A stretch of DNA of 64,000 nucleotides from Oscheius dolichura (taxonomy: Eukaryota; Nematoda; Chromadorea; Rhabditida; Rhabditidae): NCBI GenBank assembly GCA_932521035.1, contig OW051492.1, forward strand, positions 3,534,001-3,598,000, written 5' to 3'. The notes beneath the pieces were generated by a model. That model ran no database searches, was not told where the DNA came from, and worked only from the letters and a program-made list of their open reading frames with translations. Position 1 is the stretch's first letter; each line of letters opens with the position of its first letter. This document shows, piece after piece, positions 48,271-60,101 of this stretch. The position numbers were made by a program, and so were the translations under genes.

Positions 48271-48442
48271 AAAATTTAGTCAAGCTGAAGTCTGATACAA
48301 ACGTATTCGGAGGAACACGAAAGATAACGAGCGATCATTAAGCGATAATAAACTTTTACATACAAAACGAATAAATATTTTATACCCGAACCTTTCCTCT
48401 ATAATAAAAATCTGTAAGTGATAAGCAGATAAAGATACGTAA

Positions 48443-49508
48443 TTATGCAGCAACCTTTGTAACCTCTTTTAGAATTATGTCGGCTCCTATTTGAGCATCT
48501 ACAATTGAATCGATTCCTAAAACGACTGTTTTAATTTAATATCACATTGTTTACCTTCTACAACTACATGGAAACCAAAATGGAGGTAGAAAATAAGAAG
48601 TATGTGGACAGAAACAGCACACGCAGCCAAAGTCAAGCGGTGAGTAGCAACTCTGGCATGCATACAAATAAGCAGTCCCTGCATTAGAAAAGTTAACATT
48701 ATCTAAAATCATAACTTACTAATCGAATAGCACTAGGTAGACACAGCAGTAATGTCAAACAAATAAAGTACAGATGGTCATGGGAAGGATGAAAAAGTGA
48801 CGTTAAAAGCAAGACAATACAATGAGACGTAAGTGAATATCCCTAAAATAAATACCCAATAAAAGAAGAATGATACTTACGAAAACGGAGAGCAGCTTCA
48901 GAGGTGGTACTTCAGCTCCCAGAAGAAAACAAAGGACATACAATATACCAGAAAGAACAAGCCAGGCCCCAAAACACGTGACCATAGAAGTTCCCATCAA
49001 CGTACCATTAGGAACAACATACCTGTAGTAATTATGATTCATAGCAAATTAGAAACTAACCCGCTACTTTTCATGTTAAACAGTAGTAAGGCAACCATTG
49101 TTAGGGTAATCATACATGGCCCATAAAGATCAGGGTTTGAAGCCATTTGAGATGGTTTTCTTGGTATAAACGACCGTAAAAGTCGAGATCTCACCTAAAA
49201 TGCTCAAATAAACAAAAATATATGCCATCACTGACTTCGGCAGGCTCTACATCAAAATATTCACGAAGCCAGTCAACTTTTCCATATGATTGAAATGTTT
49301 CTTTGACTTGTTTGGAGCCGGCTTCCCACATCTAAAGTTATAAAACAATTACAATTTATCACTAAACACTTACCATTTGGCCAAACTGAGCTTGCATATC
49401 GAAAGGAATTTGCTTGTTTTGATTCGTATACTCTGGAGGGGGCTGCGGAACCGTATGTGTTCGTTGACGTGGATCTCCATTATCAGAAAAGTAAGTAGGA
49501 GGTTCCAT
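48443..49508 (-). CDS. YIPF3: YIPF3, Yip1-domain Golgi membrane protein
   Basis: A multi-exon gene runs from ATG 49508 to TAA 48443-48445. The cytosolic N-terminus is MEPPTYFSDNGDPRQRTHTV, followed by VDWLREYFDVEPAEVRSRLL, the conserved YFDV(D/E)xxEVRxRLL motif of YIPF3. Five membrane helices follow, including LYGPCMITLTMVALLLF, VTCFGAWLVLSGILYVLCFL, LHYLYFICLTLLLCLPSAIR-like segments and VSVHILLIFYLHFGFHVVVE. It ends ADIILKEVTKVAA. YIPF3 pairs with YIPF4 in the Golgi and has been linked to Golgi turnover. The start lies three bases behind TTTATAG, a probable trans-splice acceptor. It is followed on the same strand by zinc-finger genes B and A. Confidence 0.88.
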
Positions 49509-51453
49509 CTCCTATAAATGATAGTGTTGATGAACTAAAGAGGAAAATGAACAATTCCAAGCAACCTAAAGGAACATATGGAAAAAGGCATATTAGTGCA
49601 CAGTTTTTTGCAATCAGAGGCGCAGAATTATATTGGCAAAGCAGCTTGCCGATTTCATGAAGAAGCTTATGGACAAAAAATTGATACATTTATGGAAAAG
49701 AGTAAATAGCTCAAAAAGATAAAAGTACGGCCGCTGTGAAGGTAACGTGTTTGCCAAGAGCCATGTGTTGGGAAAAAAGGACATTTTTTTTGCTTTCTTT
49801 GTTCAGAGGCAAAGGACGTTTTCCATTTCTTATTTTAGTAATTTATCTCCATCCTATCAATGATCAAAAACAATATTGAAAGCTGGAATAGACATATCAC
49901 ATTATAACAAAAATTAAAGAATTGTTTTGATTCCTAGTCAATAGTGTAGGAGAATTCCGTTGATTGTATTTTATGCATCAGCTAATGAGAAAGGCGGATA
50001 TGAAACAGGTCTGATGTTTCTGTGGGCGTTTCTGCATCTATTCTCTAGACTAATTTGAAATTAGACGGTTGAAAGTAAGACAAAGTCCGTCCGCCTCCCA
50101 CGCTGCAAATCCCTTGTTTGATCTCGATTCGCTTCCTTTTTTAGATCGTCTATTAGCCCATTGTCCCCGTGTTGCAATGGCACACATAACGCCCATGCAA
50201 TGAATACAATTGTGTGATCAGCTGTGACGGCTCCCGCCGGGTCTCGTCCCGAACCTCTAGTACACGTCCCCTTTACTGCAACACATAATTCGATCTTCTC
50301 TTTCTCAGATAAAAGGAATCCGAGTACAGGCCAAGAATATTGATTTCCCATTTCACAGCCGAAGAGAGCGCTTATCGCTTCACGGAGACGGGGTGAAGAT
50401 AGCGTCTCGGGTTATCCAAACGTCTTTCATTTTTATATCTTTTATACAAAACCTTTCATACTTCTCTATTTCTAGACGAACAAAATAACGCAATTTACTC
50501 CAAAAGATAGATTGAAAAACCTCTGTGCTCTTATGGTTTGGTTTGAGGACTTTATACAGCTTTGATTCTCCTTGTCGGAATAAGGCTAGTTTCTCCGCAA
50601 AAACCAAAAGCCATTAGCAACTGTTGCGTTGACATATGTTTATATTTCTCAAAAGCAGCTGGCATGATGGAAATGACCCGATTCTGACTCATTTCCCTTT
50701 TTGTTGCCCGCCTGCAACATTGATCCATTTCCGTCGGTTTCACTTTTCCGCGTTTATATCCCTTTATCTCTTGTTTCGATCACATATGTTTGTCAAAGCT
50801 TCACTTCCGACAATTCGCAAATTATATCTCATCCTGCGCGTTCTGGTCAACAAACCAACGTCACTAAGACGACGTGTTATAGGTTTCATACACGCCTACT
50901 CTCGCCCCCGTCTTCTTTTCATTTTTTCTGTTTCATTGGAGGTATATTCACAAAGAATTTCCCTTTCTTTTTGTCAGTCTTATGAAGCAGAAGCACAACT
51001 AAGCGCGTCACAGAAAACAAGTGACTTGTCTCTTTATTCCTGATTTTCCTTCAAATCACAATTTGCCTTTATAACACACTGATTCTTTTTTTGTATAGAA
51101 TTCAACATTTGTCATAATGAAAAAAATGTATTCTTCCTGCTGCTATTTTGACTCAGCTGTTTTGTTTCGCGCAGCTGTTCCAATGAGAGATCTATTTTAT
51201 CACGCATTCTTCAATATATCCTCACTATTCCTTCCCATTCCTCCAACCGTTTTCTCTTGCCATTTCTATCTCCTGTCACGGCATAAAAAGAATCCGGACA
51301 GCTGTAGCTGACCGGCTAGTTGTTGGCTTGCGCTCCACCCAGCCCAGTCTATTTGTTCTTTTCTCCACCATCACCATTTTTCCGGCAGCTCTTTGCCTTC
51401 TCTCCTGAACCCTGTTTTTCTCGCAATATATGAACAATATTTCAGAACCTTCT
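49509..51453. other. Intergenic between divergent YIPF3 and ERO1
   Basis: This is nearly 2 kb holding two divergent promoters. Open frames at 50061-50351 (-), 50380-50607 (-) and 50636-51043 (+) have no domains and overlap each other. TTTCAG at 51436-51441 is the probable ERO1 trans-splice site and argues against the upstream in-frame Met at 51430. Nothing else is seen. Confidence 0.4.
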
Positions 51454-53538
51454 ATGAGGTATCTCTTGGTCACCGGGTTGGCCGGTCTGATATGCGCCCA
51501 ATTCGACTCTGAACAACCATGCTTCTGTAAGATTGGAGAGGCCGTGGAGCCCTGCAGCTGTGCTGGCAGTAATATAGACCGGCTGAACAATGAGCAACTC
51601 TACGACCGGCTACAGAATCTGTTACAGAGAGATTTTTTCCGTTTCTATAAGGTGGGTGCTTATTGTTTGGAATGTCCATAAACTTGGCCAGAACTATCCT
51701 ATTACTCTGTTTATTTCCTAAACTGAAGCCATCATTGCCTCTTTTCTAGGTAAACATGGACAAACAGTGCCCGTTCTGGACAGAGCAGCATCAATGCGCC
51801 AGCCGTCAGTGTGGAATAGCTTTCTGTGACGATGAGGTGCCCGCTGGACTTCGGGAGCCGAAGACGGTTCGTGGACCGAGCAGCAACAGCACTCGGGAGG
51901 CCAATGAGAGCAGAACAAAAATACAGGAAGCCGATTGTGACCGCCAGGAGGAGAGCAATGCCTTTGATCCGATGGACCGGTCATTGGAGGATAGGCAGAG
52001 AGAACAGCTGACCGAGATGGATATCCATGACTGGGGCAGTGAGAACTTCTGCGAGATTGATGGTAAGCTTTGCTATTTTCTAACAATTTCTAAAATAAGC
52101 GCCATGATGCACTTTGCTAATGTTTTGAAGGGCAATTGAATTGATAATGATAGAAACGCAATATTTAATCAACACTCCGTCCCACTGTATGTCTGACACT
52201 CGGCTTGCTCCTAACACCAGTTTGCATGAGAATTAATTTTAGATGAGGATTCGCAGGACGCCCATTATGTCGACTTGGCCAAGAATCCGGAAAGATACAC
52301 CGGCTACAAGGGAGACTCCGCGGCCCGAGTATGGAAAAGTATCTACCAGGAGAACTGCTTCAAGTGAGCCTCTTTCTCTTCTTTCTACCTAGCATTTTAC
52401 AGACCGGACCCAAAATTCGACAAGAATTTCCTCCTCAATCCCAATAATTTTGGTAAGTTTTCTATTAATTTTCTCAATGAAATTTATGCTAAAATTTAGA
52501 AGGTTTGTTCATCTGGCAGTCCCAGTGGTAAAAAAGCCTCTCGATTTTTTTTCGGGACTCTTAATTTTTGCCATTTCTATCATTCTGTTGTGCTTTTAAG
52601 TGTACAAATTAGAAAAATAAATAGAAATTTTAGGCCTCTGCTTGGAGAAGAGGGTATTCTACCGTCTAATCTCAGGCCTCCATTCAGCCATCACAATTTC
52701 CATCGCTGCTCACAATTATAAGGAAGGTCTGTACGGTGGATAGGAGAGAAAAGCAACGGGAATTTAGCTCCTGGTGGATTTGGACCTGGAACGTGGTTCA
52801 GAAATACTCAAATGTTTGCCGGACGATTTGGAACACAGTGGAGTTGGGAAGGTCCGCAAAGGTTGGTCCATAACTCTCATGTTGACCGCCACAATATGTA
52901 TTTCTCTATTTATGTTAAATGTACCTTCAGACTGAGAAATGTCTATTTCGTGTTTCTGCTGGAGTTACGTGCCCTCCAGAAAGTGGCCCCCTACCTGCGA
53001 AAGGAGATGTTCTACACGGGAAATGATGAGGAAGACGTCAAGACGAGAGAGATGATCGAGGAGATTCTCGACATTATAAACCAGTTCCCAGACCATTTCG
53101 ACGAGCACGACATGTTTACGGTGAGATTTATTAGATTCCGGAGTATAGAGGAAAATTTAGGGAGTAGATGCCCAGGCTCGGGCATTGAGGGAAGAATTCC
53201 GGACACACTTCCACAATATTTCAAGGATTATGGACTGTGTTGGCTGTGATAAATGCCGTCTCTGGGGCAAGGTTCAAGTCAACGGCATGGGCACCGCGTT
53301 GAAGGTTCTCTTCTCCGACCTGCCCTATTCACACACCCACTACAAGGCACATGAACTCAAAGAGATCTTGCCTTTTCAACTTACGAGGTATGTTCCTCTT
53401 TTTTAAGAAACATGTACGGGAAATTACAGAAATGAATTAGTGGCCCTGTTCCAAAGTTTTGGTCGTTATTCGTCAAGTATACGAGAGGTACATGAGTTCC
53501 GGAAGGAGATGGTCCCCTCGGCTCGGCAGGAGTTATGA
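51454..53538 (+). CDS. ERO1: ERO1, endoplasmic reticulum oxidoreductin
   Basis: Around nine exons join in phase. The signal peptide [15 protein letters not shown] starts at the second in-frame Met because the first lies before a splice acceptor. Family landmarks in order are [40 protein letters not shown], the shuttle pair C-x4-C in [79 protein letters not shown] with the active CxxC in [13 protein letters not shown], and [15 protein letters not shown]. It ends MVPSARQEL at 53536-53538. ERO1 uses FAD and oxygen to reoxidise protein disulfide isomerase in the ER lumen. All key cysteines are present. Confidence 0.95.
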
Positions 53539-54305
53539 TAACGGCTCTCTAAATTTATTAGGCAACCTTTATAATCACTTTCCTTCTATGGGTATCCTAT
53601 TACTTGTGCGCTTTTCCCTCCTTTTTATTTATTCTATGAGACAGACACTGTGATACTTGTACACTGCTTTATCCCCTTTCTATTTATGTACATATGCCCT
53701 CTTTTTTTCTGGTCAGCTCAGTGCAATTGTTGTGATTTTAGACAGATAATAACTATGTATAAACTTTATATTTACTCTGTTGTAATTCTGAATTTCCAAA
53801 ACGAATGACGCCAATAATTACCAATTATAGAGGAACATTGCTCATATCTATTCCATCGAAAACTTTGATTGCTCCTTTAGTCATTGCCCAAAGAAAATCA
53901 CCGTACCTGCACATGGCCCGTACCCATTGTTACCGAATCCAGAAGTCCATGTACAAGCCTCTGAAAACTCAGCAATGTTGACTTAGAAGCTCTTCCCCAT
54001 ATTTTATCAGTTCCTTTTAGTTTATATCGCAATTCGGAGGCATGGAACCAACGGGGAAACCATGAGGAGTATGTCAAAATGCTCAAAACGCAGAAAACCT
54101 CATTTGTGTACGCGCTCGAATCCCGCAACGATCACGTTTTTATTTTCCAAATCCTACTTTTTCAGCTCGGAGACGGAGAGATTTCAGAAGTTTTGGAGTT
54201 GTGGCGGTGCTTGCGTTTTTGTTGTTTTCTCGCACATCATTTGTTTTACTTTACGTTATAGTACAACATCTTCTTCCAGGTTTTCTGAAAACATCAACGA
54301 ACAAA
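53539..54305. other. Spacer between ERO1 and DDX6 with one doubtful minus-strand ORF
   Basis: This covers the ERO1 3' UTR and the DDX6 5' region. A minus-strand frame at 54128-53898 (WFPRWFHASELRYKLKGTDK, then IWGRASKSTLLSFQRLVHGL) can be joined by a possible splice to DFLWAMTKGAIKVFDGIDM, ending NVPL near 53825. The composition looks protein-like, but I recognise no family and the splice sites are weak, so it is not called as a gene. Confidence 0.3.
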
Positions 54306-55839
54306 ATGAGCGTTGCTGCTGAAAGTAAGGTTGCCGCTGATGACTGGAAGTCTAATTTAAGTCTGCCACCCAAGGATCGACGCTTCAGAACAGCTGTAAG
54401 CCACATTATTATATTGAAGGCTTGTGCATATGTTTAGGATGTCACCCAGACAAAAGGCGTTGAATTTGAGGATTTCTGTCTTAGTAGAGATTTACTCATG
54501 GGTATTTTCGAGAAGGGATGGGAGAAGCCAAGTCCTATTCAGGAAGCTTCCATTGGAGTAGCGCTTTCCGGTAGGTACAGTAATAGTAATTTTGAACCAT
54601 ACAGCAATTACAACTTGATTGATCTTTTTTAGGTCAAGATGTCCTTGCTCGCGCTAAAAACGGAACTGGTAAAACTGGTGCCTACTGTATTCCTGTGATC
54701 GAGAAAGTCAATCCTGCTCTGAAGAAGATTCAAGCTATTGTTGTTGTTCCAACTCGTGAATTGGCTTTACAAACTTCACAGATCTGCGTCGAGTTGTCTA
54801 AGCACCTTCAATTAAAGGTAGATCGAGTGTGCATTTTCTTCACAAACAGCCTAAAAGGTCATGGTTACTACTGGAGGTACGGATTTGCGTGAGGACATCA
54901 TGCGTCTCAATGGGCCTGTTCACATGGTCATTGCTACTCCTGGTAGGATTCTCGACTTGATGGAAAAGGGGGTTGCTGATGTCACAAACTGTAAAACCCT
55001 TGTTCTCGATGAAGCAGACAAACTCTTGTCTCAAGATTTTCAGGTGAGGCACCTTCTTGTACGGGAGTTAGTATAATTTAGGATATTCTTGATCGTCTGA
55101 TCTCATTTCTCCCTCGAGAACGGCAAATCATGCTTTATTCGGCCACTTTTCCTATAACTGTTACGGAATTTATGCAGAAGCACATGCGCAAGCCGTATGA
55201 AATTAATTTGATGGAGGTTCGTTTAGATCGTGTGCATAAACTTTTTTAGGAGCTCACGCTTATTGGAGTTACTCAATATTATGCTTACGTACAAGAAAAG
55301 CAGAAGGTTCACTGCCTGAACACACTTTTCCGTAAGCTCCAAATCAATCAATCCATCATCTTCTGCAACTCCACTCAACGAGTCGAACTTCTTGCAAAGA
55401 AAATTACCGAGATTGGATACTCATGTTATTACATCCATTCGAAGATGGCTCAGAATCATCGTAACCGTGTCTTCCATGATTTCCGTCAAGGAAACTGCCG
55501 TAATCTTGTCTGTTCCGACTTATTGACTCGTGGTATCGATATTCAAGCCGTGAATGTAGTTATCAACTTCGACTTTCCGAGAAACGCAGAAACTTATCTT
55601 CACAGAATCGGACGGTTTGTTCCATTTGTGTTCTTACTCATAGTTCTCGTTATAGATCTGGACGTTTCGGTCATCTTGGTGTGGCTATTAATCTGGTGAC
55701 TTACGAGGATCGTCACACTCTGCGGCGCATTGAGCAGGAGCTCAGGACTCGAATCGAGCCCATTCCCAAATCTGTCGATCCCAAGCTTTACGTTGCTGAG
55801 CATCAGCTTCTAGACGAGGGAATTGAATCGCAAGCATAA
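54306..55839 (+). CDS. DDX6: DDX6/Me31B/CGH-1 DEAD-box RNA helicase
   Basis: Exons join to about 430 residues, from [20 protein letters not shown] to [10 protein letters not shown] at 55837-55839. Helicase motifs in order: [20 protein letters not shown] (F/Q region), PSPIQEASI (Q motif), [13 protein letters not shown] (I), PTRELALQ (Ia), TPGRILDL (Ib), [10 protein letters not shown] (II), SATFP (III), [18 protein letters not shown] (IV), [19 protein letters not shown] (V) and [15 protein letters not shown] (VI). The N-terminal [18 protein letters not shown] and [10 protein letters not shown] are typical of the DDX6/Dhh1/CGH-1 subfamily, which represses translation and promotes decapping in P-bodies. 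Introns are short. A splice acceptor (CTTCCAG) lies about 30 bases before the ATG. Confidence 0.96.
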
Positions 55840-56427
55840 GTGTTTCGGTTAGTATTCGCCCTTCATTATTTTATACGCTCTTCTAGATACTTCTTCGATG
55901 TTCTTTTGACCGTTTTTACATCACCTACTGGTCACCATCATGTTTAAGAATCCCCCGTTCTTCCCATTTTTTAAAAGTTTGCATTTTTCTTTGGTTATGT
56001 GGCCTTGCATCGGCTGGCTTTGTGTCTTGCCCCCGCATGTTCCACAATTGTTCTGTAAGCGAGATTTGTGCCCCGAAATAATAAATCTTGTTTCCAAATG
56101 TGGTGCTGTTTTATGTTCTTCATTGGGAAGCGGTTTCCCCGATACTACCTGAAGGAAAACTGCTTCTTTTTTGGTGTAGAATTTAAAACATGCTTGTCGA
56201 GAAGGGATATTAGTTGTGAATGCTAGAGTTGGCCGATTGTCTTTAAGTTAGGCTGCAGTTGCTTCTTGTCAACCAGTGAAAGCTGAAATATGGTTTTTTC
56301 CACTAAAAATATTGAGTGTATAGCACTGCGTTTACGCGATTGCGGAATTGACGTTTTCATCCTTCGTTGACGATCATTTATTTATAAATTTTCTCGTATC
56401 GCTAATCAAAATTTTAAGAATATCAAA
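55840..56427. other. Spacer between DDX6 and NOC3
   Basis: This is about 590 bases: the DDX6 3' UTR and the NOC3 5' region. A short open frame near 55940 has no domain. No RNA gene is recognised. Confidence 0.4.
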
Positions 56428-58894
56428 ATGGGTTTCGCCTCAGCTACGCGCGAAGAAAAGCTGAAGATGATGAAAACAACGAAGACTAGGAAAATAACTA
56501 AAAAGTTGAATAAACTTGGAAAGAAGAAGGTTATATCACGCGGTATTGTTAATCAGCTGAATGCTATAAAGGATCTAAAATCAAAGGATTCTAAGAAACG
56601 CATCTTCAATGTGAGCTATTTGTTTATTGTTATATTCTTCTTTAGATTGAAGACGATTGGGCGGTAGACCGCGAAGCACATTATAACCAGGAAGAAGAAG
56701 ATATTCTTCCATTGGATATGTTGGATGCAGATATCGACTGGGAAAATAGCGCTTTTGCTGGTGTTAAACGACGACATATAGAAAGTAAATTGTTTTTGTA
56801 CATGCATTTTTTTTTAGAGAATAACGGCTCTTTAGAAGAAGATGATTTGGAAAGAAAGAAAAGAAAATTTGAAGGTCAGTTAGACGAAAATCTAGAGGAA
56901 ATGCTTCCAATTAAACTCCAGGTTTATTGTTTTCAAAACATTAATAATAATATTAAGGACGGAAGACTTTTACGGCCAACACGTGAGAAAGACGAAGAAG
57001 AGGTAGAAGAAGACGATAAAGATGAGAAACAGAAGGAAGAATGGAAACCAGAAGATTTTTCGGGTCTCTCAGCTTCTGAACTTTTGGCAAAAAGAAAACA
57101 ACTTTTGGCTGAAACAAAAGGCCATATTTCCACAATCGCCAGTCACCTTTTAGCTAATCCACAAGAAAATGTCAGTGTTTTGAAGTAAAAAAATCCAATT
57201 TTCTTTTAGATAATGAAACTACGCGATCTCTATAGACTTTCTAATGGATTCGAAGTTCATCCTTTGGTTCGAGAAAATATCCAAAAAATTGCAATAGCCA
57301 GCAGCGCCCAGGTATCTTCATCATCTTTACGAAAATTGTTCTTTTCAGGTTTTTATAGATATTATTCCTGGTTATGCTATACGACCGCTAACAGATACAG
57401 AAAAACAGCAAAAACAAGCGAAGGAAACAAGGAAATTAGTAGCGTTTGAAGAGACCCTTCTTCGATATTATTTAAAATTTTTGCAACTTTGCGAAGAACT
57501 AGCAGGAAGTGAGAATTAAGGCTTTCCCACACAATTCAAATATTTTAGAATTTATGGTGAAAGATCGTAAACTTGACGAGAAAACATTTACTTACAAAAT
57601 TGGACATATAGGCGTGAAGGTAAAATAAACTATTTATTTTATGTATATAAATACTTGAGACGTTAGCAAGATTGGTTATATCATGCTCACATTTTAATTA
57701 TACGACGAATATTATATCCACATTGGTTCGTCTATCACTTTGCAATAATCACAATGTAACAATTGCATAATCACTGCCCAGTCTTCTTTTTTAGATTGTT
57801 AAGGAAGTATGCGACACTTTATCTTCACTGTTTAAAGAAGACGTTCATCTTCAAATGTCGTTATTCGGTGCCCGCAGTATTTCTGCATTGGTTACAAAAC
57901 GGAAAGGAAGAGTACCACCACAGCTACTGGAGACTTTTCTGAGCTTAAACATTAGAGTAATTATTTTTGCTTGGCAATAGTATTTTTTAGGAAGTGCAAA
58001 ATCAAGATAAGAAATCGGAAAAACGACGGGTGTTTGCCAAGAGAGCACTTGTAAAAAAGGAAAAAGCCAATAAATCCGCTAGGAAATATAGAAAACAATT
58101 AGATAAATTAGAGGCCGACTTGAAAGAACTCGATGCACAAGAAACTATTAACACAAAGTTAAAAACGGTATCTGAAGATATTTTCATTCTAAAATATTTT
58201 AAGGCAACCGAAGCAATGAAATACGTCTTTCAAACATATTTTTCCATATTGAAGCGGATGCCAACATTAGATCTTCTTTCCCCTTGCTTAGAGGGACTTA
58301 GTAAATTCGCTCATCTGTTAGGTGTGGAATTTTTTGATGATTTGATTGCAACAATGGAAGATCTTGTAGACAAACAGGTGTGCACTTTTCCTATAGTTAT
58401 TTTCTTTATTTTTTCAGCAACTTCGAATTGTTGATCAATTACACTGTATTCATACCGTTTTTGCGTTGCTAACTGGCGAAGGTCAACTTTTGAATGTGGA
58501 TCCCTCCAAGTTTTATAGGTCAATTTATAAAATCATGAATTCTATTCCGTTTGAAACAAAATATGGTTTGTTGGTATTATTTAACAATTATTATGTTTTT
58601 AGAAAAGAGAACTAAACAACTTTCTATGATGTGTGTAGCACTTGATGCTATGATAAATGGAAGAAGAAAACAAGTAACTACAAAACAATCTTTTAATCTA
58701 AGTTGTAGGTTCCTTTACAAAGAGTGGCCGCAATTACTAAGCGACTTTTGTGTATCGCTTCTGTTATGGATGACCGATCCGCCGCTTGTATTGTTTTGCT
58801 AGTTCGAACATTTTTTATCGTAAGTTTTAAAGACGATTTATTGCAGGCGGATGAATATCACCGATTTAGAATCATCCTAAATTACTTTCTATGA
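56428..58894 (+). CDS. NOC3L: NOC3, nucleolar complex protein 3 (short C-terminus)
   Basis: Many exons run from [20 protein letters not shown] to a TGA at 58892-58894. The basic N-terminus and acidic stretch ([20 protein letters not shown]) precede the NOC3 core: [117 protein letters not shown] and [23 protein letters not shown]3 works in pre-60S ribosome assembly in the nucleolus. The reading frame stops after [20 protein letters not shown] and a short tail. The usual C-terminal part with an LxxHYHP-type motif is missing, making it shorter than the family's roughly 800 residues. The stop codon overlaps the next ATG. Confidence 0.88.
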
Positions 58895-59401
58895 CGGAAA
58901 ATGATGATGAAGGAGGTGGTAGTGGTACATTTGGTGGTGTTTATCGTCCTGATATCAATGATCCTGATGTTTGTAATGCATTGGGCGCTGGTGTGAGACA
59001 CGAATTACTTCTGCTAGCTAAAGTATGTTTGTCTAAAGTATGAACGTCTAATTTATCTTTTTTAGAGACGATTCAAACCTGTTCACCAGATTGCTAACAA
59101 TATTCTCCACGGCATACCTTCAACAGGACAAATGCGCTTAAACCCAGAATTCACCAACAGGTTTACTGTTTTTTTTCTACTCACTGATAATTTACAGAAA
59201 ACCCTCCCAAATGCTAAATTATAGCGACAATACTGAACAGTCCAATCACGATGAAGTTGATATGAAATATTTAGATCAAGTTCGAGAATATTGCAAGGTT
59301 TACCAGTTCAATCATTTTATTTTTGATTTTAGAAGCGTCAAATTAAATTAAACATGGAGAATGCACATTTCCATATACAAAATTGGATTGATTCCAGATA
59401 G
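58891..59401 (+). CDS. Uncharacterised small protein downstream of NOC3
   Basis: Four exons join in phase to about 130 residues. It starts [20 protein letters not shown], continues [20 protein letters not shown] and [20 protein letters not shown], and ends [11 protein letters not shown] at 59399-59401. The C-terminal part is charged and probably helical. I recognise no family. Its ATG overlaps the NOC3 stop (ATGA), and it lies 160 bases before TAF10 on the same strand, suggesting a polycistronic unit. A 3' splice site at 58847 could serve for trans-splicing. The consistent splicing makes it a credible gene. Confidence 0.55.
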
Positions 59402-59561
59402 TACCTTCGTTATTACATTGTTTTTGTTATTATTGTTATTACTGTTATTGTTACAAAAAACAAAATAAGAAAGTTTATAATGTGTTTATTTTTAATGTTT
59501 CTCATTAGATATTGTAAACTATGACACGTTGTTGTTTACTTATTTTAGATAGACAAATTAA

Positions 59562-60101
59562 ATGCCTGAACTACCATCAGAACCGTCTGTAAGTACGGTC
59601 AAGTACGTCTCTCAATTATTTTATTACTTCTCTTCTTTTAGAAAGCAGTTAGAACAGCCAGTAACTGATGAGCAAGCCAAATTATTGCAGGAACATCTTG
59701 AGGTGTTTGCTATTACATTTCTATTACGTTTTTTTCTAATTTTTAGAACCCACTTAAAACAACACAAGCGGAATTCCTATCTAATTTGGAAAGCTACCCA
59801 TCTGTTTTTCCGGACGCCGTCACAACCTATTTTATGAAAAAACAAGGATTAGAAACAACAGATCCAAGGGTAGTTAGAATGATTTCTCTCGCCACGCAAA
59901 AGTTTGTTTCCGATGTTATCCTAGATTCCATGATGCAGGTAGGGTTTTGATATAGCTTTTATATCTTAAAAAATGGTTCAGGCAAAAATTAAAGGGCACA
60001 CATCAAAGCCTGGCAAGCCAGTAGTACTCACAGAAGAACTATTAGCGCCAGTAATGAAGGAACGAGGGTTCGATATTCAAAAACCTCCATACCATATGTA
60101 A
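59562..60101 (+). CDS. TAF10: TAF10, TFIID/SAGA histone-fold subunit
   Basis: Four exons join to about 130 residues from MPELPSEPSVSTVKKQLEQP to RGFDIQKPPYHM, with stop at 60099-60101. The TAF10 histone fold is clear: FLSNLESYPSVFPDAVTTYF, MKKQGLETTDPRVVRMISLA, TQKFVSDVILDSMMQAKIKG, and the final VVLTEELLAPVMKERGFDIQ. TAF10 pairs with TAF3 or TAF8 in TFIID and with SPT7-like subunits in SAGA. It is the last gene of the possible DDX6-NOC3-unknown-TAF10 unit. Confidence 0.93.

Noticed and set aside
50061-51043. Open frames on both strands between YIPF3 and ERO1
   Set aside because: They overlap one another, have no domain, no signal or membrane segment and no convincing splice pattern.
49509-51453. 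Search for an additional tRNA, U6 or spliced-leader RNA gene here and in other spacers
   Set aside because: No B-box, U6 core or known leader sequence was found apart from the tRNA-Leu at 39722-39803.
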